Of a DNA stretch of 64,000 bases, positions 10,395 to 21,486 are shown in pieces. The number at the start of each line of letters is the position of its first letter. Position 1 is the first letter of the stretch. A model generated the notes under the pieces. That model did not search any database. It saw nothing but the letters and a program-made list of their open reading frames with translations, and was not told the origin of the DNA. The DNA is taken from NCBI GenBank assembly GCA_022828595.1, contig JAKGHH010000001.1, positions 118,184,999 to 118,248,998 of the forward strand, read 5' to 3'. A program made the position numbers and the translations under genes. The DNA is from Nelumbo lutea (taxonomy: Eukaryota; Streptophyta; Magnoliopsida; Proteales; Nelumbonaceae).

Positions 10395-11956
10395 TGGGGT
10401 GTCTGGAAGCGTGTCGTTAATCATTTCGGAACATTAGTTTCAATATTTATAAATTTTTCGATTCTCAAAATAACTACAAAACGCATTTAGTGGTGAGAAA
10501 GGGGTTATATCCACAGGGAAGCGAGGGAAAATTTGTTACGTACTTCAATCCGAACAAAATAATTAGATTTGAGAGTGCAGAAACATAAAATTTAATTAAC
10601 TGAACAAGAATCTATTAAATTAAAATTCTAACAATGCTAAAAGTAAAAATTGAAAAAAAAAATAATAGAAATTAAAAAACTAAATAAAAAATCTACAACT
10701 CGGTCAAAGGTATCGGTCTCCAAATCTATCCTTTGACCAGCGAACTCCTCGAACTGGGCCTTTCGTCTTACCTGGCCGAATTCCAGATTTGTAGGAAGAA
10801 AGACAAAAATTAAATTTGATAAATATAAATTTTAGAAATAAAATAAAAACTGGAGATTAAAGAACAAAAAATAAAAATACGCGTAAAAAGTAATCTAAAA
10901 CTATGGAAAACTGGTTGGGATCTGAATCTAGAGGTGGCAGTAGTGGCTAGGCAAACTACAAATAGGAACCCCTACTCTTGTCAGGGCATTCTCCTCTTTC
11001 TCTACCCTTGAACTTCTTAAGAACAGCCTTTCGTCTTACGTAGGGGCAGATTCCAACCTAAAAGAAAAAAAAAATAAAAAAAAAATGAAAGGGATGGTTG
11101 ATCAAATCAAGTGGCAGTAGTTACAGATTGGCTGGACTGCTTACAGGAACCCCTCCTGACAAGATATGGGCGTCCTTCCCTTCTACAGCCCTTAAACTCA
11201 TCAAGAAACCTTAGCCTTGAACTGGGTGAATTGACCAACCCCTTCTCAAGGGCCCCTTAGGTCCTTTTTATAGACAAGGGTGGACATAACTGGGACTAGA
11301 GAGGAAGAGATGGGCAGCTCTTGGGTTTATGCAAAAATACGAGCACCCTAGGGTTTGAGAATGGAGGGTTAGGATTGTTCTAAGGAGATCCTAAGGATGA
11401 AAAGCGGAGGAGAGGGCACCTAATATTATGTAGGACTGAGATTTGGGCACCCAGAATGGAGGGTGCAGATTTGAGCGCCTATAGCTAGAGAATTGTGATT
11501 GGTTGGTGTGATGTTGTGCCCTAAGGTGATTAGTTGAGGTTTAAGGAGTGAGGTATAAGGCTAGGATGCTGTCAAGGGAGAGATCTAAGGGTATAAGGGT
11601 TTTCTAAGTCTTGAATGGTTGAGATTACTGGTTAAGAGAGAGTGAAGGGTGGAGATTTGATAGCCTAGGGCGGCTAGGGTTTGTTAGAGGTGAAAAGAAT
11701 GAGTGGGGAAGCGCCTTAGGGTTTGCTAAGGAGAGGGGAGTATCCTAATACAGTAGGAGGGGCACCTATCCGGGTTTGGCAGATAGGAGGAGTCCTCTTG
11801 TGCTCAGTTTTTCACAAAAACACCCCCTCGCTTAGTTAGAATTATCACCAGCTTCCCAAAAATTGCATTTCTGCCCTAAAACTTCCCTAGTTTTTCCCAA
11901 GATTTGCACAGGGACCTTCAGAGGTCACAATATTGAATTTAAATGAGAAAATGGCA
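10395..11956 (-). repeat. Athila 3' LTR (left)
   Basis: Aligned by eye with 16045-17293 over its full length: GAAGCGTGTC, ACAAAACGCA, AGTGGTGAGAAAGGGGTT, then AGGAGATCCTAAGG and GTCACAATATTGAATTTAAA. It carries about 310 bp (roughly 10940-11270) that are deleted from the right LTR. It lacks the last 65 bp seen at the right LTR end, so the pair is well diverged and the insertion is old. Confidence 0.8.
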
Positions 11957-13020
11957 AGATCATCTTTGACAAAATCAGCCAAGTATCTACATTCCAGAAT
12001 TCTCAAACTTTGTACAGATTTGTATTGGGCTTAAGGGTTAAAACTGTCTTGCTTTGAATATTTCAAAAACTTAGCTTAAAAATCTTGTATACTCTTCCAT
12101 TTGCAATTTGTCAAGAAAATTTGAGATTGATTTCAAAATCGGACAGGTATTCTTCTTACCATTTTTGACAATGGATTTTTACCCTTGAACTTTAAGATGC
12201 ACACTTATTTTTATTGCTACCGTCTATCGTTTGATGCGAATCTTGACACTTGCCTTACGTGAGGAGACCCGGCTACTAAGTCCAAGGTGTCCATTGACCT
12301 TTTATTCTTTTTTTTTGAAACACTATTCAGGGTAGTCCGTTGTCTCTAATGACTTGAAGAATTTTTGTCTAATTTCTCAATCTTTCTCTTTTTATCCTGC
12401 CAGGGGAAAGCGTGGGAATCTCTTTCCCAATTTCTACAAAATTCAATATTCTTCTATCAGTTTCCTCAACTTTTTCTGTTTGGGAATCTCTTTTAATAGA
12501 AAAGCTTAAAAATTTCTCAGTAAAATTTTTGGTTCTACATTTCTAAAGGCTTAGCTCTTCTTCTTCTTCTTATTATTATTATTATTATTTTTTTTTTTTT
12601 AACTTTTCTCTCTCTTTCCTCACCCCCAACTTAACTACCATTGCTTCCAATGGCATGACTAGAATGATGCAAAAGGGACTTATGCCAAAGGGAACAATCA
12701 AGAGGTAAGGATTCAATAAGGGTTCAGGATCTACCAAATGGTCTTGAATCAAGAAAACAAAAACTCTAACCCTAAAAGCAAAAGCAACTAAAAACTATGT
12801 TGGGTAGCCTCCCAACCAGTACTAGGTTTAACGTCTTTAGCCAAACGCATTCGCACACTTCTCACATCTGTAGTTCCAAACTCACTCTCTTCTTTACACA
12901 GACAGGGCTCAGATTGGGCTAACCAAAGGGTAGACACGCATCTGCAAGGTCATCCACTACACCTACCTTGAACTCATCTTCCCCTAGGTTTGGATACTTA
13001 GTGGCACTAAATACATTTAA

Positions 13021-13461
13021 TCAGACTTTCTGCTCCCCAAATGAAATGTCCATTTCTCCCGATTTATAGTTAATGTTTGCATTGGCAATTGCTAGAAATG
13101 GATGCCCTAAGATTATCGAGTTATGGATCAGTTCATCGGTTAGGGTCATGTCTAGGACGACAAAATCCACTAGGAAGTAACAATCCTCTACTCTAACAAT
13201 GACCTCCGTAATAACACCTCGAGGAGTCTTGACTGACCAATCAGTGAGTTGCAAAATTATCGGGGTAGGTTTTAATTCGCCGATCCTGAACCTTTCATAA
13301 ATAATAGAGGGGGGCAGATTTACAATGTCCCCAAGATCCAATAGGGCTCGATTGAAAGTGATTCGAGAGATGACACGACTTATTAGAGGAGCATCAGGGT
13401 CTTTAATTTTCCGAGGGAGTTGGTTTAGGAGAACCGCACTAACATCTACCGAGAGCATCAC
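13021..13461 (-). pseudogene. Athila protease-region fragment
   Basis: The 146-codon open segment contains LPRKIKDPDAPLISRVI, then FNRALLDLGDIVNLPPS, GELKPTPIILQLTDWSVKTP, RGVITEVIVRVEDCYF and IILGHPFLAIANANINYKSG. This is the conserved aspartic-protease block of plant Athila polyproteins. The usual active-site string LLDLGASVN is altered to LLDLGDIVN. No RT follows. Confidence 0.8.
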
Positions 13462-13729
13462 TTTTTGTAGGGCTGATTGTGGTCCCCTTTTTTAGTACAC
13501 GGCTCTTTCAAGAACTTGGCGTAGGCCAGGACATGTTGGATTGCGTCAAGGAGAGGGATGTTAATATAGACTCGCTTGAATAACTCCTTGATCTCATCAT
13601 TGTGAGTCTCTTTCGTCTTTCACAACGGCACGACTGTGAGTGTGGTTGGAAAGAGAACTATAGGTCGGTTCACTATAGGCTCTTCTAAATTTTCCTTTCC
13701 TTTTTCTTCTTCCCCCCAACTTATGGTCT

Positions 13730-14161
13730 TCATTGAGTTAGAATCAGTTGTTGAAGCTGCATGAATTTGCCATCAACTGTACTGGTCTGAGGAGGTTGTG
13801 GGTAAACTTGAGAAGGTTGGACCAACTGGTTCCTAGGGTAAGTCTGTTGGAATTGGCTCCACACGTGGCCTCTTAAATTGCTGGGCCATGGAGTTAGATG
13901 GAAGGTACTGTTGGGACTGCATGTTAGGTTGATATGTCCTCCAAGAAAAGTTAGGGTGATTTCTCTACCTAGGGCTGTAAGTATTTGAAAATGGGTCAAT
14001 ATTAGGCCTCGAGAAACTCTGGGCTGCCTGAACTTGTTCTTGGATAAACGGCAAAAACCGGGCCGCCGTTGGACAATCATCAACTTGGTGGGCCGGACTA
14101 GCACAAATGGAATAAGGTGTAAATGGGCCCGGTTGCTAGTTATAGGTGAAGAATTGATCAA
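13730..14161 (-). pseudogene. Athila gag C-terminal relic
   Basis: The correct frame alternates between pieces. One gives CASPAHQVDDCPTAARF, a degenerate zinc knuckle (minus strand, near 14090-14040), then PNSMAQQFKRP with a Gln/Pro-rich tail ending in VGPTFSSLP. The region was open enough to leave one 143-codon ORF in a shifted frame. Its position just upstream of the protease block on the same strand supports gag. Confidence 0.6.
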
Positions 14162-14281
14162 GCTTTTGGGCTATCCCATTAATCTTATCCAGTTGTTGAG
14201 ACACATGGTTCCAATCTATTCGTGGCTGAGGTTGGAAGTAGTTTCTCATTCCACAAACTCCGGCCATAGAACTCATTTTGT

Positions 14282-16020
14282 TTTAAAGTTTTTCTTTATT
14301 TGAAATTTCAAATTTAAATTTTTGAAATTTAAATTCAAATTTAGATTTTGAAATTTAAATTCCCGAAATTTAAATTCAAATTTGAATTTTTAAATTTAAA
14401 AAAAATGCAAGCATTTCACACATGGCCTAGGGGCTGACATAAGGTTTCCTAAACTAGTGGTTCAACAAATGTGAATCCTCTTAGGTTCACTTGGAATTAC
14501 ACCATAGTGGGGATGTGGGAGGCTCTCCTTGCTCTCATAAGGACCTAATTAACCACAAAACCCACTTAGAATTAGCCGGTTAACCTCTTTTCATAAACAC
14601 CAACCGCCGGTTATGGTAAGTAATCACAAGCTTCTCTAAAATTCATCACACTTTTGAACCAAATGTGTGGGGCCCCCTAAAGGATCTTGCTATTGAATCC
14701 CCACTTTTGGCCAAGGAAGGGTGATGGAATCCCCACTTTATCTTATTTAAATTGGATTGCCCTTAAATGGATTAACGGGAAAACACAATAAAAATAAAGA
14801 AATGCAACTAATTACAATGCATGAACAGTTATCTCTAATATGCAATTTAGTAATAAAATAATAAAACAAATTAATTCAGCAAAGAGAGCAATTAAAAAAA
14901 TGAAAAACCCTAACACATTAACAACTAACAAGATGATTTCAGTAATTAAATAATCCTATATGATGCATGCTCTAGAACATATCAAACCCTAAATGAAGGA
15001 ATGCAAATACAAAAATTTTAAAAAAAATTTCTTTTTTTTTCTGAAATACGAAATTTTAAATTTAAATTCAAATTCAAATTCAAATTCAAATTTTGAAATT
15101 TAAACTCAAATTCGAAATTTTGAATAATTCCTAATTAACAATTAATTATTCAATTAAACCACTAATTAAGGGAGCAAATAATTGTAGCAACAATTAATCA
15201 CATAAAATAGAAAAATAAAGGAGCTAATTTTGCAAAAAAAAAATTAATACTATAGAAATGAAGATTAAGAAGGGAGTTCACTACTCTAAAGATTAAACAA
15301 AAAAAAAAAAGAGTATGCAGCAATAAAAATCTAAGAAATGAAATGAGTTTCTAATCTGAAAATAAAGAAAAAAATAGTACCTAACAATCCTAGAAAAAAA
15401 TCTAGTTCGCTCAAGAAATTAAAACAAAGATAAAAACTAGATCTAAGAAAAAAAAATAACTCACACCTACTAATTCAGAAATTAAAGAACACAGAAATCA
15501 ATAAAAAAAAGAAAAATTAAGAAAACAACAACTAAGGAAATAATGCACCAAGTACTAAAAGTAAAAGATCAAAGAAACGAAAAGTTACATGAGTGATTGA
15601 TTCTATATAAACAAAAAATGAAAAACCCAATTCGAACCCATAAATAAATAGAAAAAAAAATAGATCTAAGAACGAAACAATAAATAATCCTAAAAAAATA
15701 AATCGGATCTATCAAGAAATAAAAATAATTAATCTAAAAGTTCGAAAAACCTACTTTACCAAAAAGAATTCAAAAATAAAAACAAAAAAAAATAGGATTA
15801 AATTGGGACGACTACACTTGAATCGCAATCCCAATTTCTTTTCTCTTCTCTTTTTTTCAGCAGTCCGACAACGCTCCAATACCCCACCTTTTGCTATTAC
15901 GTCCTGTGAAATCAAAGAGAAACAATAATTAAAATGAGGTTACAGATCAAGTAATCAAACAAAAATAAAAAATTAATGAAACAGATCCAAACATAGCCAA
16001 TAAAAATTTTCTCCGTTGCT
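14282..16020. other. AT-rich Athila leader, no coding signal
   Basis: Very A-rich leader between the primer site and gag. It contains palindromic runs of AAATTTAAATTC and AATTCAAATT (14290-14400, 15040-15125) and poly-A tracts. No exon-like segment is visible on either strand. Confidence 0.6.
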
Positions 16021-16038
16021 TCCTCGACAACGACGCCA
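16021..16038 (-). promoter_or_regulatory. Athila primer binding site
   Basis: The minus strand reads TGGCGTCGTTGTCGAGGA, 6-7 nt inside the right LTR border (ACACCA then AGTTTT). It is a slightly mutated version of the TGGCGCCGTTGCCGGGGA primer site standard for Athila and Tat elements. It fixes the right LTR as the 5' LTR. Confidence 0.8.
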
Positions 16039-16044
16039 AAAACT

Positions 16045-17358
16045 TGGTGTGTTCAGAAGCGTGTCATTAACCATTTTGGAAGACCAGTTTCAATATTTAT
16101 AAATTTTTTATTCTCAAAATAACTACAAAACGCAGTTAGTGGTGAGAAAGGGGTTGTATCCACAGGGAAGTGAGGGAAAAATTGTTACGTACTTCAATCC
16201 AGACAAAATAACAAGATTTGAGATTGTAGAAACATAAAATTCAATTAACTGAACTAGAATTCATTAAAATAAAATTCTAACAATGCTGAAAGTAAAAATT
16301 GCAGAAAAAATAAATAAATAAATAATAGAAATAAAAAAACTAAATAAAAAATCTGCAACTCGATCAGAGGTAGCAATCTTTGGATCTATCCATTGATCCT
16401 CGAATTCCTCGAACTGGGCCTTCCATCTTACCTGGCTGAATTTCAAATATGTAGAAAGGAAGACAAAAATTAAATTTGATAAAACTAAATTGCATAAATA
16501 AAATAAAAATTGAAATTTAAAGAACAGAAAATAAAAACACACATAAAAAGTAAATTTAAAACTATGGGAAACTGGTCGGGATCTAGATCCAGAGGTGGCA
16601 GTAATAGCAGTAATGGGTGGACATAACTGGGATTAGAGAGGAAGAAATGGGCAGCTCTTGGATTTATGCAAATATATGGGCACCCTAGGGTTTGAAAATG
16701 GAGGGTTAGGATTGTTCTAAGGAGATCCTAAGGCTGAAAAGAGGAGGAGAGGGCGCCCAATATTATGTAGGGCTGAGATTTGGGTACCCATAATGGAGGG
16801 TGCGGATTTGGGCGCCTATAGCTGGAGAAATGTGATTGGTTGGTGTGATGTTGTGCCCTAAAGTGATTGGTTGAGGTTTAAGGAGTGAGGTATAAGGCTA
16901 GGATGCTGTCAAGGGAGAGATCTTAGGGTATGAGGGGCTGCTAAGTATTGGATAGTTGAGATTAGTGGTTAAGAGAGAGTGGAGGGTGGAGATTTGATAG
17001 CCTAGGGCGGCTAGGGTTTGTTAGAGGTGAAAAGATTGAGTGGGGAAGCACCTTAGGGTTTGCTAAGGAGAGGGGAGTATGCTAATATAGTAGGAGTGGC
17101 GCCTATCTGGGTTTGGCAGATAGGAGGCACCGACTTGTGCTCAGTTTTTCACAGAAACACCCCCTCTTTCAGTTAGAATTCACGCTAGCTTCCCAAAAAT
17201 TGCATTTCAGCCCTGAAACTTCCCTAGTTTTTCCCATGATTTGCACAGGGACCGTCAGAAGTCACAATATTGAATTTAAATAGGAAAATGACACATTTTC
17301 TAAAGCCTAAAATACCCATGAAATGATGCCCTTAAGGCATCAAAATACAGAGTTATCA
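16045..17358 (-). repeat. Athila 5' LTR (right)
   Basis: Begins TGGTGTGTTCAGAAGCG, matching TGGGGTGTCTGGAAGCG of the left LTR, and ends TTATCA at the ATGCC target duplication. It is shorter than the left copy because of an internal deletion near 16610. The terminal 17294-17358 stretch has no counterpart at the left LTR. Confidence 0.8.
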
Positions 17359-17820
17359 ATGCCCATGTCATACTTGTATGGCAAACCCACACTTACCCAC
17401 AAGACATTACAGCTATACATTGAGAATATCTCACTATGAAAGGTTAACATGCAAATATAGTAGATGTTCCCAATGTGTGGTTGTAATAATATGTGGGTAG
17501 GGTTTGTGGGTAGAACATCCAGAGTTGTGCTTACATTCACTTAAATGAGTATAAGAAAGGAAGTTTGTTGATAATTAATATGTCTTCCTTTTGCAAGCAG
17601 CTTATCAATGCCTACATCAAATCTCATTTGCTTTTTATTCATTTTATGAAGGATGTTTCCAATTGATTGTCATTCAAGAGGATCTCTACTACCCATATCC
17701 CCTAGTGCAGGATATGTTGTGAGCATTCCTTTACAAAGTTGGGGAGCCTATTCTGACACGTTGGCCCTTTTCCCTGCTAAGAGAGAAGGCTCTAAAAGTA
17801 GCAATTGAACATGGTCACAA

Positions 17821-19724
17821 TGAAGGGATGAGAGGTCCATCACATAGACGCCCAAAACTTGTAGAATAGGATGGGCGAATTTCAAAAATTTTCCCTTCCT
17901 TCAACTGTAAATCATATTCCCTATTTTAGAAAAATCATATTTTTCAAGGATCAATCTTGAACCATAAACTGAACCAGATTTGAAACGAAACAGTAGGAGA
18001 GGGATATACTTGATACAGAGAAATAATATCTCTCAATGGAGGTGTTCATTTCCAAAGAAGATCACTAAAGACTGCTCCCACTGAAGATGGCACAGTGGAT
18101 GGAGGAGCAGAATCAGCAAAGTTCGTCTCACGAACCGAATTCTTCAGTAATAATCCAATGGAGGCAGTGAGCACAACTTCCTTTTAGCCTTTCAGCAAAG
18201 ACTGATGTCAAGATCCAATCTTAACCACTCCTACAAGGTTGGAGAATGAACTGGCAGTATGGCGGCGGCAAGAAGGGACCACAGGGAGAAAGTGCAGTCA
18301 CACTGTGTATTCTTCTCTCTATAATTCGAGATCTGGTATCTCTGGAATTTATGGGATGGTTTGGATGGTTCGCCCCCTCTTGCTTTTATAGGTTTAAAGA
18401 GATCAGCCCCTGATCCTATTAGGAGTTTCCTAATTCAGATCATTATCTGAATTTGGACTCTCTTTAAGTGATAAGGATAAGACCCTTATCGTATCTGTAG
18501 ATTAGATCAGCCTTCTCCTGATCTTATCAGGAGGTTTCCAGATCTGAATTCAGATCTGGTCTCTCTAAGTGGACAGGATAGGACTCTATCCTATCTATTG
18601 ATTTAATCCCAGATCCGCTCCATCTATTTAACTAATCAAATTAGGCCAGTTCGAAATGAGCTTCAGGCCCAATAAGTCTATGTGCTCAAAATGCTTCCAA
18701 ACGGCTTCCCAGTTGGGCTTCCTTGTATGGCGTGGGACCCAAGCATTGATCTACACATCAGTCACATGGGTTCGACCCAGTCTTTGTTGGCCGAATACAC
18801 TGTTGTAGACAGTGCACCCCCTGAAAACCCATCACATGGGCTTCTATTGGGCCCAACACTTACATTAAGTGGTCCCTGGGCCAAGCCACCTTATAAAAAC
18901 CCAGGACTGTGGGAAAATGCAAGATTAGCCCATCAGGCATTACCCTCAGTGGCCTTACACTTAATCTATCAACCCATAATGATCAAACATTGCCCGACAA
19001 GAGAGGACCTCTCCCTCGGCTGCAAGGAATAATGTTGCACTCTCTGCTTATATGGATCCCGGGAATTAAAACATTTTGCAAACATTTTAGAAACCGTAAT
19101 ATATATACTTTTATATCTCATATAAAATATATTTTGCAAAACAAATCTCAACGATTGAAATCGGCTGCCGGCAGTCTTGGTTTCCATCAGAGAGAGTGCA
19201 TCCCCGATTATTACCTTTGTCCGACAAAAGGGCTGATCCTATCACTATGATCACCCACTCAAATGAATTCTCAGACTGTCCCAACATACACAGGTTTTGA
19301 CCCCCGCTAAGGATCTCACTGATTGGCATATCAAAGACAGCTCAATCCGACACCTAGTGCAGTATCATAATCGAGTGTAGGGTTCAGGTGTAACTTTCCA
19401 GTTTTGCCCATCAATCTCCAAGGTCCAGGGCAATACTGGAAATCTGGTCTGGTTCAAAGATTTAATTAATCTTACACTACATGCGCCTTGGGTCTCACCT
19501 TGGTGGCTGAGACAGGCCACCCCAACCGACTTGGTGGCACATCAATGTCAGCCTTGTCAAAATAGGTCTCCCCAGACCGACCCACAGACTGTGAACATTC
19601 TAAACTAATATGAGTCTCATTAAGTGTCCAGTTTAAGGGTATAACACAGAAACAAACCACAAGAGCATGAATCAAAAGTACATCATTCTGATTGGAGCTA
19701 AGGGCATACAAAGACTGTCTAACA
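17821..19724 (-). mobile_element. Solo LTR (1.9 kb) inside OSC exon, TSD CACAA
   Basis: Starts TGAAGGGATGAG and ends ACTGTCTAACA. It is flanked by CACAA at 17816-17820 and 19725-19729. Its reverse complement aligns along its length with 21487-23401, apart from small indels. There is no internal coding region, so it is a single LTR left after LTR-LTR recombination. ORFs inside it (for example 18682-19032) are incidental. Superfamily is not assignable because no PBS or pol is attached. The orientation given follows TGTTAGACAG as the 5' end. Confidence 0.9.
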
Positions 19725-19775
19725 CACAATGAAGACAAAAACAGCAGATACTATACCATTGGATGTGTAGAAAAG

Positions 19776-20364
19776 GTAAATTCTGTGGTAACTAATTTGA
19801 GTAATAGTTGAAAGTTGGTTAAAAACTGGCCATTACCCTACCCAATATTGGTCCTGACCGTCGTGTAAGGATCTTCTACTAACCTATTAACATGATTCAT
19901 TGCCGGATCTAAGTTGATTCAAGATCTTCTGAATTACCTATTATCAGGATCCATTAATGCACCTTCAAGCATATAAATATGGTAGTCATTACTTGCACAC
20001 TCAATGGCGTGCTCCCAGATATCCAGTAATGGAACCTGCTAATAGGTAACCAGCAGATCAAAGTGATCCAAACTTGGGAGGGGTGGATTGGACACGGTAG
20101 TCCTAACCTCAAGCATTTTCTTGTATGAAGTAACATTATTAGACTTGATACTCCCTTCTCACACTTGCTAGGTCAGCTTTTCAACATTTGTATTTGTAAT
20201 TTTGTACTCCTATCCATGAATCTAGACTTCTCTTTACCAAAAAGAAAAAAGAAGAAGAATCTAGACGTCTAACGCCAAGATGACAGACAAAATGAACATC
20301 AAACACTAAGATGCACTATTCATTTTTTTGTAAAACTTCATCCTCATGATTGGTTGCATTACAG
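19776..20364 (+). other. OSC pseudogene intron
   Basis: Lies between the donor GTAAATTC after SRYYTIGCVEK and the acceptor ACAG before [13 protein letters not shown]. No other feature recognised. Confidence 0.6.
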
Positions 20365-20461
20365 GTTATATGCTTACTTGCCTTCTGGGTGGAGGATCCA
20401 AATTCATCTCGCTAGAATCCCAGATTACCTATGGTTTGCTGAAGATGGCATGAAAATGCAG

Positions 20462-21486
20462 GTTAATAAGATCATGTGACGCTTCTATTACTTCCAAGGA
20501 AGGGTCTTTTATTTGTGTTTTATTTATTTCATAGTCCAATTGGATATTGAAATAAAACAGTGGAGGGTTTACAAGTAAAATAGATTAATCCATTCCAAAC
20601 CCCAAAAGTAATCTAACCTAAATCCATGTACATTGCATTCAACTCCCGTAGGAGTCTGCAATGCAACCTTCAAAAATACAGAGATCTACGATCTGTATAA
20701 AGCTTCTCTACCCAATTTCCAGCAATTACTCGAAAGCATTCACTTCCCAATGGAGAAGCTTTAGACCAATCTTCTAAAAGAATGCTAATGACAAGGACAA
20801 AGTGTTGGAATCCAAAAGTTGAAGGTTGTCTTAGTCACAAAACAAAGTTCGGAGGGCTAAAGTGTCATACACCCCAAGTACAGGGTGCCAGGGTGGCTGC
20901 CTGCAACTGGAACAAAACATCATTAGACTAACAAGGAATCAATCACCCTGTAGAGGTGTTTTAGAAATAATTCACTCTCTCATGTGTAGGAGACTTTCTT
21001 TAATCCTGTCATCACTTGTGGTATGTCCACTAGGACCGAAACCAGAACCAACACTACTTTCATTGCCATTTTACAATTTTTTCTAGTAATTGATTTAATC
21101 GTATCTCTAAGACTCTAGCTTTGCATTTTCCTGAAATCAATTTTCAACATGATGCAAGGTTGAAATCCAGAAGGCCTCCATTTGTTAAATCTATCAATTT
21201 ACTTGCTTTCAGACATAGTGTGGATCAATTAAATAAATCGTATCCAATGGTTCTAAAAGACTGATATTTATAAGACAATATTTGTCACTCTAACTACTTG
21301 TCTCAAAAACTTGAGAAAAAGATACAATCATATGTCTCTCTATGGTTCCACCTATTACTGGTTTTCTCTTCTATTGAACAATCACATGTCTACTGATTAA
21401 AGGGAAGTAGGGAGGGAGTGACTGTCATTGGTCCATTTTCCATGTTAATCTGGAAATAATAAATTGGTAGCAACTTATGCTATTTT
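20462..21486. other. No recognised gene; expected next OSC intron
   Basis: After the exon c donor no further OSC exon (the SQLWDT-type block) could be found. The sequence is AT-rich with no coding signature. It may be intron or the 3' truncation of the pseudogene. Confidence 0.4.

Larger units (their letters stand above)
10395..17358 (-). mobile_element. Athila-type Ty3/gypsy element inserted in an OSC exon
   Basis: The element starts TGGGGTGTCTGG and ends GAGTTATCA. It is bordered by the 5-bp TSD ATGCC (10390-10394 and 17359-17363), and removing it restores the reading GTT TAC ATG CCC ATG TCA in the OSC exon. Direct LTRs lie at both ends. The primer site next to the right LTR is Athila-like, so transcription is leftward. 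Gag and protease relics remain. RT, RNase H and integrase are missing: protease (13021) is followed within about 200 bp by the post-pol string TTGGGAGGCTACCCAA (minus strand, around 12810), which normally lies after integrase. It is a non-autonomous deletion derivative. Confidence 0.85.
10358..20461 (+). pseudogene. Oxidosqualene cyclase (triterpene synthase) pseudogene, three exons, disrupted by two LTR elements
   Basis: OSCs cyclise 2,3-oxidosqualene to sterol or triterpene skeletons at the ER. Exon a: GKMLCYFHLVYMP at 10358-10394, continued as MSYLYGK at 17364-17386, corresponds to the KMWCYCRMVYMPMSYLYGK block with Trp changed to Leu. Exon b: from about 17679 it reads DLYYPYPLVQDML, a stop where Trp is expected, then GEPILTRWPFSLLREKAL up to 17820. 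It resumes at 19730 through SRYYTIGCVEK to a GT donor at 19776. Exon c: 20365-20461 has [13 protein letters not shown], a small deletion with frameshift, then [19 protein letters not shown] and a donor at 20462. LTRWPF resembles amyrin/lupeol-type enzymes more than cycloartenol synthase, which favours a triterpene synthase. Other exons were not found. Confidence 0.85.

Noticed and set aside
18682..19032. 116-codon ORF (and its counterpart at 22283-22570)
   Set aside because: Both fall inside the solo LTRs. The frames are not conserved as protein and no domain is recognisable.
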